A DNA stretch of 64,000 bases from an uncultured Aquimarina sp. (GTDB taxonomy: Bacteria; Bacteroidota; Bacteroidia; Flavobacteriales; Flavobacteriaceae). The stretch covers positions 62,001 to 126,000 of the forward strand of contig CANMSL010000012.1 of NCBI GenBank assembly GCA_947500505.1, written 5' to 3'. Under the pieces are notes generated by a model that was given only the letters and a program-made list of their open reading frames with translations, had not been told where the DNA came from and searched no databases. How positions within the stretch are numbered: position 1 is the stretch's first letter; each line of letters starts with the position of its first letter. Made by a program: the position numbers and the translations under genes. Below are positions 25,289-33,286 of the stretch, piece by piece.

Positions 25289-27658
25289 TGCCGTTACCGA
25301 TTTTATAGCCTGTACACTTATCGTAATAATGGTTATTATCAATGCTCCGGAACCTGCGATTAAAAATATGTTCCATGAAATTTCAGTTCTGTAAGAAAAT
25401 TTCTGTAACCATTGACTCATGAAATAGTAAGCAATAGGCCCTGCTATAAATAGTGCAATAATTACGAGTTTAATGAAATCTTTAGAAAGTAACATCCATA
25501 AATTGCCTAATGAAGCTCCAAGTATTTTTCGTACACCTATTTCTTTAGTGCGTTGTTCTGCAACAAAAGATGCTAATCCAAACAATCCCAGAAGGCTTAT
25601 AAATATAGCTAAGAGAGTAAATACTTTTGCTAAACTGGCAATACGCTCCTCTGCTCTGAATTTTTTAGCATATTCCTGATCCACAAACTGATAATCAAAA
25701 GGAAGGTTAGGGAAATTCTTTTTAAAAGTTTCTTCAACCAGTTCTAAACTACTGCTTACACTTTTATCAGGATGCAAACGTAAGTTAAAGAAACTTGCAT
25801 TATTATCTTTATCAAAAACATACATAGCTTGTTTTACAGGACTATAAGGAGACTGAACAATCATATCTTTAATTATCCCAATAATTTTAAGTGGATCATT
25901 GGGATCTTCAGTGTCAGAATCCCTAATGTATTTACCTATTGGATCCTTTAATCCCATGTATTTTACGGCCGTTTCATTAAGAATTACTGCATTAGAATCC
26001 GATGCAAATTCTCTGGAGAAGCCTCTACCTGCAATTAGTTCTATATCTAAGGCTTTCGTAAATTCATAAGATACAGATGTATGTGCTAAATCTTCCTGAA
26101 ATCCTTCAGGTTTACCATCCCAGGTGTACCCACTTCTATTAGACCAAACATTGGTAGTAGGACTACTGGTAGTTGCCATTTCTATGGCAGCACCGGATGC
26201 TATGAATTGATTACGCATAAGATCAGCTTTCCCTATGAACTCATCACTCATTACTGGAATTTGTATCAATCCTTCTTTATTATATCCTACGGGCCTATCT
26301 TTACTATGTTGTATTTGATTCATGACTACCAGTGTGCCTATAATTAGCGCAATAGATACTGTAAACTGAGTAACTACTAATATCTTTCTTGGAAGTGCTG
26401 CAAAACGGCCTGCTTTAAAAGTTCCTTTTAAAACCGAAACAGGATTGAAAGAGGATAAATACAGAGCCGGATAACTGCCGGCGAGAAATGCTGTTAATAC
26501 AATAAATAATAAAGAAATACTCCAGAACTTAAAACTTAACCACGGAAAAATAATTTCTTTACTAGCTAAATTGTTAAAGGCATTTAAGAATATTAAAACA
26601 ATGATAAGTGCTAAAACAAAAGAGAAAATCACAACCAGAAAGGATTCGCTTAAAAACTGAAAAATAAGCTGTCCTCTTTTAGAACCTATAGATTTTCTTA
26701 TACCAACTTCTGTAGCTCGCTTTTCTGAACGAGCAGTACTTAAATTCACAAAGTTAATACAAGCAAGTAGTAACACAAACAGACCAATTATTCCGAATAA
26801 CCAAACATTTTCAATACGTCCACCTGTTTGAACACCATTTTCGAAATTTGAACGCAAATGCCAGTCCTTCATAGGTAATAAAAACAACTGAGGATTAAAC
26901 TCTGCCGTTTCTTCATTAGCATTTTTCTTAGCATCTTTTATTTTGGACGAAACAATATCCATAGTAGTATTTTCATTGATCTGTACAAAAAGTTGAAATG
27001 AATTGTTTCCCCAGGACTCAGCGGCTCTTGTCAACCATTCTTGAGTTGTGATATAATGCTTCCACGGAATGATATATTCTGTGTCTTCAAAAGCGTTATT
27101 CACGGGTATATCTTCATAAACTGCAGTTACTATTAAGTCATCCGTATTATTTACTTTTATAATCTTACCTACAGGGTTTTCTTTAGCAAATAGTGTTTTG
27201 GCAGTGGATTGAGAAAGCATTACTGAATTTTTTTCTTTTAATCCGTATTTTTCACCTTGAAGAATTTTTAGGTTTAATATATCCGAGGCAGGTTCTTGCA
27301 TAAAATTACCTTCTCTATAAATGCTTTTTTCACCATATCTTAAATATCGGGGTTGCGTCCAGGAAGACATCATGATATGCTTAAAATTGTCATTGTAATT
27401 TTCACGTAATTCAAATTCTAAAGGTCTTGGTATAGCAGGTCCTGTACCAATTTTACCATTAAAAGTTTGGCTTTGGAAAACTTGTGCAATTGTAGCTTTA
27501 TTCTCAAAGTAATCGTTGTTACTTAATTCGTCTGTAATCCATAATCCTATCATTATAGTTACTGCCATACCTAAAGCAAGACCAGAAATATTAATAAAAG
27601 AATATATTCTATTTTTAAGAAGATTTCTAAACGCTATTTTGATGTAATTCCTAAACAT
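25259..27658 (-). CDS. MacB/FtsX-type ABC permease (first copy, operon A)
   Basis: This is a 799-residue permease starting MFRNYIKIAFRNLLKNRIYS. In its first periplasmic domain it resembles the operon B permease (15193-17544) most: both contain a KDWHLRSNFE/KDWHLRSKFE segment followed by a GGRI-V/Y motif. Coupling motifs are RATEVGIRKSIGSKRGQL and RTKEIGVRKILGASLGNL. It follows the NTF2-like gene by 41 bases and opens the run of four permeases. The pairing with the operon B copy suggests that operon B arose by splitting or copying of this cluster. Confidence 0.93.
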   Translation of the reverse strand: MFRNYIKIAFRNLLKNRIYSFINISGLALGMAVTIMIGLWITDELSNNDYFENKATIAQVFQSQTFNGKIGTGPAIPRPLEFELRENYNDNFKHIMMSSWTQPRYLRYGEKSIYREGNFMQEPASDILNLKILQGEKYGLKEKNSVMLSQSTAKTLFAKENPVGKIIKVNNTDDLIVTAVYEDIPVNNAFEDTEYIIPWKHYITTQEWLTRAAESWGNNSFQLFVQINENTTMDIVSSKIKDAKKNANEETAEFNPQLFLLPMKDWHLRSNFENGVQTGGRIENVWLFGIIGLFVLLLACINFVNLSTARSEKRATEVGIRKSIGSKRGQLIFQFLSESFLVVIFSFVLALIIVLIFLNAFNNLASKEIIFPWLSFKFWSISLLFIVLTAFLAGSYPALYLSSFNPVSVLKGTFKAGRFAALPRKILVVTQFTVSIALIIGTLVVMNQIQHSKDRPVGYNKEGLIQIPVMSDEFIGKADLMRNQFIASGAAIEMATTSSPTTNVWSNRSGYTWDGKPEGFQEDLAHTSVSYEFTKALDIELIAGRGFSREFASDSNAVILNETAVKYMGLKDPIGKYIRDSDTEDPNDPLKIIGIIKDMIVQSPYSPVKQAMYVFDKDNNASFFNLRLHPDKSVSSSLELVEETFKKNFPNLPFDYQFVDQEYAKKFRAEERIASLAKVFTLLAIFISLLGLFGLASFVAEQRTKEIGVRKILGASLGNLWMLLSKDFIKLVIIALFIAGPIAYYFMSQWLQKFSYRTEISWNIFLIAGSGALIITIITISVQAIKSVTANPVDSLRTE

Positions 27659-27699
27659 AATTGTTGATTTATTGATTCAATGTTGATTGACTTATTTTC

Positions 27700-28188
27700 T
27701 TAATGCAGGCTTACCACTTTCTTAATTTTCCATTTTCCGTTTTGATATTGCCATATTAAGATAAATTTCATCGGTATAGATTCGGCATCAGGTTCCTGAT
27801 TATTGTAATACTTATGGAAACCTATTTGAACTGCGCCGTAGTCTTTGATTGGATACACTTCTACGCTTTCTTTTAGTAAAATTCTAGTAACTTTTCCGCA
27901 GATATACTTGTTAGTGCCATCAAGAATATCTTGCTTTGAGGTCATTAAACCACCTTTATCATGAAAAAATTCAATATTATCACTATATATTTCTGCTTGC
28001 TTTTCTAAATTGCAGCTATTATAAGCGTCAAAGAATTCTTTATCCATTTTGATTATAGTATCATATAATTCCTTATTCACAGGATTGTACTTTCTTATTT
28101 GACTAGTACTATATTCTTGCGCTTCAATACTGGTTATAAAAAATAGTATTAAGGTAGATAGTGCTATTATGAACTTTATTTTATTCAT
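27700..28188 (-). CDS. Secreted NTF2/DUF4440-like protein
   Basis: This 162-residue protein has a signal peptide (MNKIKFIIALSTLILFFITSIEA, cut near residue 23). The mature domain has the DUF4440/SnoaL pattern: MDKEFFDAYNSCNLEKQAEIYSDNIEFFHDKGG, given here in two parts as MDKEFFDAYNSCNLEKQ and IYSDNIEFFHDKGG, then a sheet ending LIWQYQNGKWKIKKVVS. These periplasmic domains bind small ligands or act as accessory factors. It is encoded inside operon A between the ATPase (79 bases away) and the permeases, so a role in the export or sensing function is plausible. No enzyme activity can be assigned. Confidence 0.8.
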   Translation of the reverse strand: MNKIKFIIALSTLILFFITSIEAQEYSTSQIRKYNPVNKELYDTIIKMDKEFFDAYNSCNLEKQAEIYSDNIEFFHDKGGLMTSKQDILDGTNKYICGKVTRILLKESVEVYPIKDYGAVQIGFHKYYNNQEPDAESIPMKFILIWQYQNGKWKIKKVVSLH

Positions 28189-28267
28189 CTCTATATTTAA
28201 TGACTGTTCGCTTTTTGGAACAATAGATCGGTTGTTTGATTGATTGATTGATGAATGACCTTTGCGA

Positions 28268-28945
28268 TTATGTTAGAATGTTTTCAGTCACTTTTTGTCC
28301 GTCTAGCATTCTGATAATTCGATGACTGTATTTAGCATCATGTTCACTATGAGTTACCATGATGATAGTGGTTCCTGCTTCATTAAGTTCGATTAGTAAA
28401 TCCATTACTTCGTTACCATTAGTACTATCTAGATTTCCTGTAGGCTCATCTGCTAGAATAAGCTTGGGATTATTAACTACAGCTCTGGCTACAGCTACAC
28501 GTTGTTGTTGCCCACCGGATAATTGTTGTGGAAAATGATTGCGACGGTGCATGATTTGCATTTTTTCTAATACTTCCTCTACACGTTTTTTGCGTTCTGC
28601 AGGCTTAACTCCAGTATAGATTAATGGCAATTCTACATTTTCAAAAACGGTAAGCTCGTCGATTAGATTAAAACTCTGAAAAACAAAGCCTACATTATGT
28701 TTACGCAAGTCGGATCGTTTACGCTCTTTATAACCAGCAACTTCTTCGCCATTAAATTTAAAGCTACCACCATCAGGATCATCCAGAAGCCCTAAGATGT
28801 TTAGTAAGGTTGATTTGCCACAACCAGAAGGTCCCATGATGGCTACAAATTCGCCTTCTTTTACGCTAAAAGATAGTTTGTTAAGCGCTATGGTTTGTAC
28901 CTCTTCAGTCCTGTAAAATTTTTCTAAGTCTGTTATCTGTATCAT
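28268..28945 (-). CDS. ABC transporter ATP-binding protein, MacB/LolD type
   Basis: This 225-residue ATPase has Walker A GPSGCGKST (residues 38-46), Q-loop FVFQSF, signature LSGGQQQR (142-149), Walker B LILADEP (162-168), NLDS as D-loop and switch His in VTHSEHD. It is a canonical, apparently fully active member of the LolD/MacB family. It is probably the energy source for the four permeases downstream in operon A. It follows the HlyD adaptor by 46 bases, with a short palindromic element between them. Confidence 0.95.
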   Translation of the reverse strand: MIQITDLEKFYRTEEVQTIALNKLSFSVKEGEFVAIMGPSGCGKSTLLNILGLLDDPDGGSFKFNGEEVAGYKERKRSDLRKHNVGFVFQSFNLIDELTVFENVELPLIYTGVKPAERKKRVEEVLEKMQIMHRRNHFPQQLSGGQQQRVAVARAVVNNPKLILADEPTGNLDSTNGNEVMDLLIELNEAGTTIIMVTHSEHDAKYSHRIIRMLDGQKVTENILT

Positions 28946-28962
28946 TACGTTCGATTATTTGA

Positions 28963-28987
28963 CCCGCCTAAAGCGGATAGGTTGATT
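28963..28987. repeat. Short palindromic element in an operon leader
   Basis: CCGCCTAAAGCGGATAGG then TTGATT, with CCGC and GCGG pairing. It lies about 18 bases upstream of the ATPase start, the same place as in the other leaders. Confidence 0.65.
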
Positions 28988-28991
28988 TCTT

Positions 28992-30242
28992 TTACTTTAA
29001 AATTAATTCTTCTGTGTCTCCAAAGCTGTCATAGCTAGATGTTACTACTTGATCACCGGGTAGTAAACCTTCTATAACTTCATAATATTCTGTGTTTTGA
29101 CTTCCTAGACGGATATTTACTTTATATGCATTATTTCCGCCTTCACTGATTTTGAAAATCCAATTACCGCCAGTTTTCTGAAAAAATCCGCCTTTGGGAA
29201 TGAGTAAAGCTTGTTTTTCAGCACTTAAGGCTACACGAATTTGTAAGTTTTGCCCTCTACGAATTCCTTCTGGAACATCACTTTCGAAATGCATGTCCAC
29301 CTGAAAACGTCCGTTAGTAACTTGTGTAAATACTTTTTTGATGATGAGCGTATAAGTTTTTTCATTAAAAGTGAAGGTGCCCTTTTGGCCATTATAAATT
29401 CTGGAAATATAATGTTCATCAATATCTACACGAACTTTAAAACCACTCAGTACATCAATTTGTCCCAGGCGCTCACCTTTATTTTTTGATTGTCCAATTT
29501 CTGCATCTAATGAAGTTAATTGCCCATCTACAGGAGCGCGTACTACGAGATCACCTACTTTTTTGCGCATTAATTCTAGTGCACTTTGTGTTCTGGCGTA
29601 AGAACTTTGAGCCTGACTCAGTTCTTGTTTGGTTGCAGAAGAATCTTGACTCAATACCTGTTTTGCTAGTTGCATACGTTGTTTTTGATAGTTGTAATCG
29701 TTTTCAGAAGATTCATATTCCTGACGACCAACGGCTCCTTTATCATATAATTTTTTATTTAGCTCATAGAGGCGCTTAGCTTCGATAAGATTGTTTTCTA
29801 CATCTGTAAATTGATTTCGTCTATTAATCGTATTCTGGCGTGCAGCATTTTGAGAAATCTGCATCTGTGTTAATAAGTTGTATACTGATGTTTCCTGATT
29901 GATCAAACTTAATTCCAAATCCGTATTGGATAGCCTTAGAATGGGTTCGCCTTTCTTCATAATAGCACCATCTTCTACAAATATTTCTTCCACACGTCCA
30001 CCTTCTAACGCATCCAAATAAATAGTAGTGATAGGCAACACAATTCCATTTACCGGAATGTTTTCTTGAAATACATCTTTCTTAATGGTATTGATTGCAA
30101 TACGCTCTTTTTCTACATTCAATTTAGAACCCCCTGTAGATTGTACAAAGACAAAAATGATTAGAGCTAATATCGCTAAGCCACCGATTGACATCGCTAT
30201 ACGTGATGTTGAAAATTTCTGTTTTTTAATTGGAACGTCCAT
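28992..30242 (-). CDS. HlyD/MacA-type periplasmic adaptor (membrane fusion) protein
   Basis: This protein has 416 residues from ATG 30242 (MDVPIKKQKFSTSRIAMSIG). The open frame runs 46 codons further, but that extension crosses the promoter module and is rejected. One N-terminal membrane anchor (about residues 17-36) is followed by a lipoyl-like half (GGRVEEIFVEDGAIMKKGEP), a long coiled coil (about 100-220), the second lipoyl half (VRAPVDGQLTSLDAEIGQ), a beta-barrel domain and a C-terminal membrane-proximal domain. It would link the FtsX permeases to TolC across the periplasm. It is the first gene of operon A and carries a sigma-54-like promoter 30 bases upstream. Confidence 0.93.
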   Translation of the reverse strand: MDVPIKKQKFSTSRIAMSIGGLAILALIIFVFVQSTGGSKLNVEKERIAINTIKKDVFQENIPVNGIVLPITTIYLDALEGGRVEEIFVEDGAIMKKGEPILRLSNTDLELSLINQETSVYNLLTQMQISQNAARQNTINRRNQFTDVENNLIEAKRLYELNKKLYDKGAVGRQEYESSENDYNYQKQRMQLAKQVLSQDSSATKQELSQAQSSYARTQSALELMRKKVGDLVVRAPVDGQLTSLDAEIGQSKNKGERLGQIDVLSGFKVRVDIDEHYISRIYNGQKGTFTFNEKTYTLIIKKVFTQVTNGRFQVDMHFESDVPEGIRRGQNLQIRVALSAEKQALLIPKGGFFQKTGGNWIFKISEGGNNAYKVNIRLGSQNTEYYEVIEGLLPGDQVVTSSYDSFGDTEELILK

Positions 30243-30271
30243 GTTTGGTCTTTTGGTTACAGCTAGTACAT

Positions 30272-30287
30272 AGTCAAGATGATGCCA
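30272..30287 (-). promoter_or_regulatory. Sigma-54-like promoter of operon A
   Basis: Read leftward: TGGCATCATCTTGACT. It has a good -24 TGGCA and a TTGAC near -12 (consensus TTGC, one base displaced). The start codon lies 30 bases downstream, the same distance as in operon B. The match is partial but the twin arrangement is striking. Confidence 0.5.
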
Positions 30288-30329
30288 AAAAAATAAAATG
30301 TTGATTTTCAGCAAGTAATGTTTTTTAGT

Positions 30330-30359
30330 AAAAATAAAAGTGTACGGTTTCGATACACT
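30330..30359. promoter_or_regulatory. Probable activator-binding site of operon A
   Basis: This 30-bp block is nearly identical to 17633-17662, beginning 54 bases from the promoter block in both. It contains AGTGTA and TACACT as inverted ends (30339-30344 and 30354-30359). Confidence 0.5.
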
Positions 30360-30496
30360 TTGTGTTCGGAAATAGTACATTTAGAGCAATTAGATATTTT
30401 GTCGTCTAATTTTTATAGGTTAAAACTAATCTTAATAAAGTGGGAATATTTTTATAAATGAATATGTCTACATTTTTGATAAGAAAGCGAAACGGT

Positions 30497-30558
30497 TGTA
30501 TAGGTGTAAATTTTATAATTATCTACTTAAAATTATTTATAAAATTTACACCTATACA
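30497..30558. promoter_or_regulatory. 22-bp perfect inverted repeat upstream of the sigma-54 activator gene
   Basis: The arms 30497-30518 (beginning TGTATAGGTGTAAA) and 30537-30558 (ending TTTACACCTATACA) match perfectly across an 18-base spacer. The second arm ends 23 bases before the activator start codon. It may be an autoregulatory operator or a leader hairpin that would occlude the start region. Confidence 0.7.
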
Positions 30559-30581
30559 TATAATATTGTAATATTGTATCA

Positions 30582-31928
30582 ATGGTATTAAAGGAAGCTA
30601 CAATTTTAGTTATAGACGATGATGTAGATGTACTAACTGCATTACGTCTTTTATTAAAACCTTTAGTGAAGGAGGTTGTTATAGAAAAGAATCCCAATAA
30701 TATTGGTGCTCAAATAGAGCAGAAAAATTTCGATATCATTATTCTGGATATGAATTTTAATGGTTTGGTGAATACCGGTAACGAAGGGATATTTTGGTTA
30801 AATGAAATTAAAAAGAAAAAAGCTGGGACCGATGTCATTTTGATTACCGCTTATGCGGATATTGATTTAGCTATTCGAGCGTTAAAAGAAGGAGCTTCTG
30901 ATTTCTTAGTAAAGCCCTGGAAGAATGAAAAAATCATCAATACAATAACTACCTTATTAGAGTCTAGAAAATCTAAAGATTCGAAAAAAAGAGTTTTACA
31001 AACAGGAACAAATACAATTATTGGAGAAAGTGAAGCCATAAAGGATGTTTTTTTAAAGCTCAAAAAAGTGGCTCCAACGGATGCTAATGTACTAATCCTC
31101 GGAGAAAACGGTACCGGTAAGGATTTAATAGCAAGAGCACTACATGATAATTCGCACAGAAGTGATAAACCTTTTGTAAAAGTTGATGTGGGTGCATTGA
31201 CTTCTACACTTTTCGAGAGTGAATTGTTTGGCTATAGAAAAGGTGCATTTACAGATGCGAAAGAAGATCGGATAGGACGATTCGAAGCTGCAAACGGAGG
31301 AACCCTTTTTCTGGATGAGATTGGAAATATTACCTTAGGGCAACAAGTAAGGCTGTTAACGGTTTTGCAAAACAGATTGGTTACACCATTAGGGTCTAAT
31401 GAAGAAATCCCAATTGATATTAGATTAATTTGTGCAACGAACATCGAACCAAAAGTTTTAGCTGATGAACAGAAGTTTAGAAAAGATTTAATTTATAGAA
31501 TCAATACTGTAGATATCATAACACCACCGTTACGAGATCGTGGAACGGATATCACATTATTGGCTAAACATTTTATTAGCATTTATGCAGATAAATATAA
31601 TAAAAGTGCATTCACGTTAGATTCAGGATTTATTTCTAAACTAAAAAAGCATGATTTTCCGGGTAATGTAAGAGAGCTACAATATGTTTTGGAGCGTGCA
31701 GTTATTATGACTGACGGAAATGTGCTACAGCCCGAAGATTTAGTTTTTTCTTCTATAGAAAGACAAACAAATAATACCGCTACCACAACTATGAATTTAG
31801 ACAGTATAGAAAAAAATGCGATTCTTACAGTTCTGGAAAAAAATAAGGGAAATGTCTCGAAGTCTGCAAAAGAGCTTGGAATTACGAGAGCGGCATTATA
31901 TAGAAGGCTAGATAAGTATGAACTATAA
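30582..31928 (+). CDS. Sigma-54-dependent response regulator (NtrC/AtoC type)
   Basis: This 448-residue protein has a receiver domain at 1-125 (acidic IDDD at 11-14, phospho-acceptor Asp56 in IIILDMNF, Lys111 in VKPW). The AAA+ domain has Walker A GENGTGKD (174-181), sigma-54 contact loop GAFTDA (221-226; the classical form is GAFTGA) and Walker B TLFLDE (241-246). A Fis-type helix-turn-helix lies at the C terminus (NVSKSAKELGITRAALYRRL). It activates RNA polymerase with sigma-54 after phosphorylation. The two nearby export operons carry sigma-54-like promoters, so they are its likely targets. Its last 11 bases overlap the kinase gene. Confidence 0.95.
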   Translation: MVLKEATILVIDDDVDVLTALRLLLKPLVKEVVIEKNPNNIGAQIEQKNFDIIILDMNFNGLVNTGNEGIFWLNEIKKKKAGTDVILITAYADIDLAIRALKEGASDFLVKPWKNEKIINTITTLLESRKSKDSKKRVLQTGTNTIIGESEAIKDVFLKLKKVAPTDANVLILGENGTGKDLIARALHDNSHRSDKPFVKVDVGALTSTLFESELFGYRKGAFTDAKEDRIGRFEAANGGTLFLDEIGNITLGQQVRLLTVLQNRLVTPLGSNEEIPIDIRLICATNIEPKVLADEQKFRKDLIYRINTVDIITPPLRDRGTDITLLAKHFISIYADKYNKSAFTLDSGFISKLKKHDFPGNVRELQYVLERAVIMTDGNVLQPEDLVFSSIERQTNNTATTTMNLDSIEKNAILTVLEKNKGNVSKSAKELGITRAALYRRLDKYEL

Positions 31929-33261
31929 GGGTTATATAACCAGACTATTTTTAAGGATTCTAATTTTGGTAGGACTCATATTAGGTCTCGTGTACGCTAT
32001 TGATAAAGAATATACTACCATTATTACTCTTGTAAGTTTTGTTATTTTATATAATGGGTACGCTATTTATATGTTTGTTAAAAGGCGTTTTGTTGTAATG
32101 GATGACTTTTTTGAAGCGGTAAAATATCGTGACTTCTCCAGGTGGTTTCCTGAAGACAGAGGTCCTAAGGATATACGATTTCTGTACAGGGGCTTTAACG
32201 AGGTAAACCGCACAATCAAAGATATTAACTCTCAGAATGAAGCACAATATGTCTACCTTCAGAAGATTCTGGAGATGGTAGATATTGGTATTATTGCCTA
32301 TAATCTGGAAACAGGTGATGTGTTGTGGTCTAATGATTCGTTTAGAGATACATTGGATGTCCCGGCATTTAAGAATATTCGTTTTGTAGAAAAAAGAAAA
32401 CCCGATCTATATGATGCAGTTTTTGAAACTTACCATAAAGAGCCGAATTCAATTTCTATAGCTGTACAGAATGAAAAAATAAAAGTATTAATATCTGATA
32501 CGGTTTTTCAGGTTAAAGAAGACCCATTTAAGCTGATAGTTTTACAAAACATTGATGATACCCTAAATAAAAATGAATCTGAAGCCTGGAAAAAACTATT
32601 AAGTGTAATGACTCACGAAATTATGAATTCTATTGCTCCTATTTCATCGTTGGCAGATACATTGCAGTCACACTTGGAACTAACTTTGAATAACCCAGAA
32701 GAATATCCATTAGAATTAGAGGATCTAAATTCTGGTGTAAAAACTATAAAAAATAGGAGTGAAGGTTTATTGAAATTTGCTAAAACGTATCGTAGTTTGA
32801 GCAAAGTGACGCATTTAAATCTAGAGAAGAAGAAGGTTACTGAACTTTTTGATACTATACAACTCTTAATGCAACCTTCTTTGGATGTAAAAAATATTAA
32901 AATTGAGTTCAAAGTTGTGCCTCCAAAAATCGAATTGAATATTGATAGTTATTTAATAGAACAGGTTTTGATTAATTTAATTTTAAATGCGGTTGACGCT
33001 TGTAAACATAAACCGACTCCAGAAATACGTGTAATCGCTGAACAAAAACCAAATAGAAATATCGTACTTAAGGTTTATGATAATGGTGCCGGTATTCCGC
33101 AGGATATTATGGATAGCATTTTTATTCCGTTTTTTACCAGTAAATCTACAGGAAGCGGTATAGGTCTTAGTTTATGTAAACAGATCATGTTACTTCATAG
33201 AGGTAAAATTCTGGTTAATAGTAAAGAAGGAGAGGGAACTGTATTTACGCTGGTTTTTTAA
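31918..33261 (+). CDS. Sensor histidine kinase, NtrY-like partner of the sigma-54 activator
   Basis: This 447-residue kinase has two membrane helices (about 9-28 and 34-54) with almost no periplasmic loop, so it probably senses something inside the membrane or cytoplasm. A linker and a PAS-like domain (about 110-215) follow. The dimerisation domain has His233 in MTHEIMNSIAP and the ATPase domain has NLILNAVDA, DNGAGIP and GSGIGLSLCKQIM. It overlaps the response regulator gene by 11 bases, which establishes the pair. Such a pair next to MacB-type operons is likely an envelope-stress or export-demand sensor, which is inference. Confidence 0.93.
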   Translation: MNYKGYITRLFLRILILVGLILGLVYAIDKEYTTIITLVSFVILYNGYAIYMFVKRRFVVMDDFFEAVKYRDFSRWFPEDRGPKDIRFLYRGFNEVNRTIKDINSQNEAQYVYLQKILEMVDIGIIAYNLETGDVLWSNDSFRDTLDVPAFKNIRFVEKRKPDLYDAVFETYHKEPNSISIAVQNEKIKVLISDTVFQVKEDPFKLIVLQNIDDTLNKNESEAWKKLLSVMTHEIMNSIAPISSLADTLQSHLELTLNNPEEYPLELEDLNSGVKTIKNRSEGLLKFAKTYRSLSKVTHLNLEKKKVTELFDTIQLLMQPSLDVKNIKIEFKVVPPKIELNIDSYLIEQVLINLILNAVDACKHKPTPEIRVIAEQKPNRNIVLKVYDNGAGIPQDIMDSIFIPFFTSKSTGSGIGLSLCKQIMLLHRGKILVNSKEGEGTVFTLVF

Positions 33262-33286
33262 ATAAAACATTGATTTCAAATATTAT

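Noticed and set aside
30243..30380. 46-codon N-terminal extension of the HlyD adaptor
   Set aside because: It would run through the conserved promoter module; MDVPIKK at 30242 directly precedes the membrane anchor.
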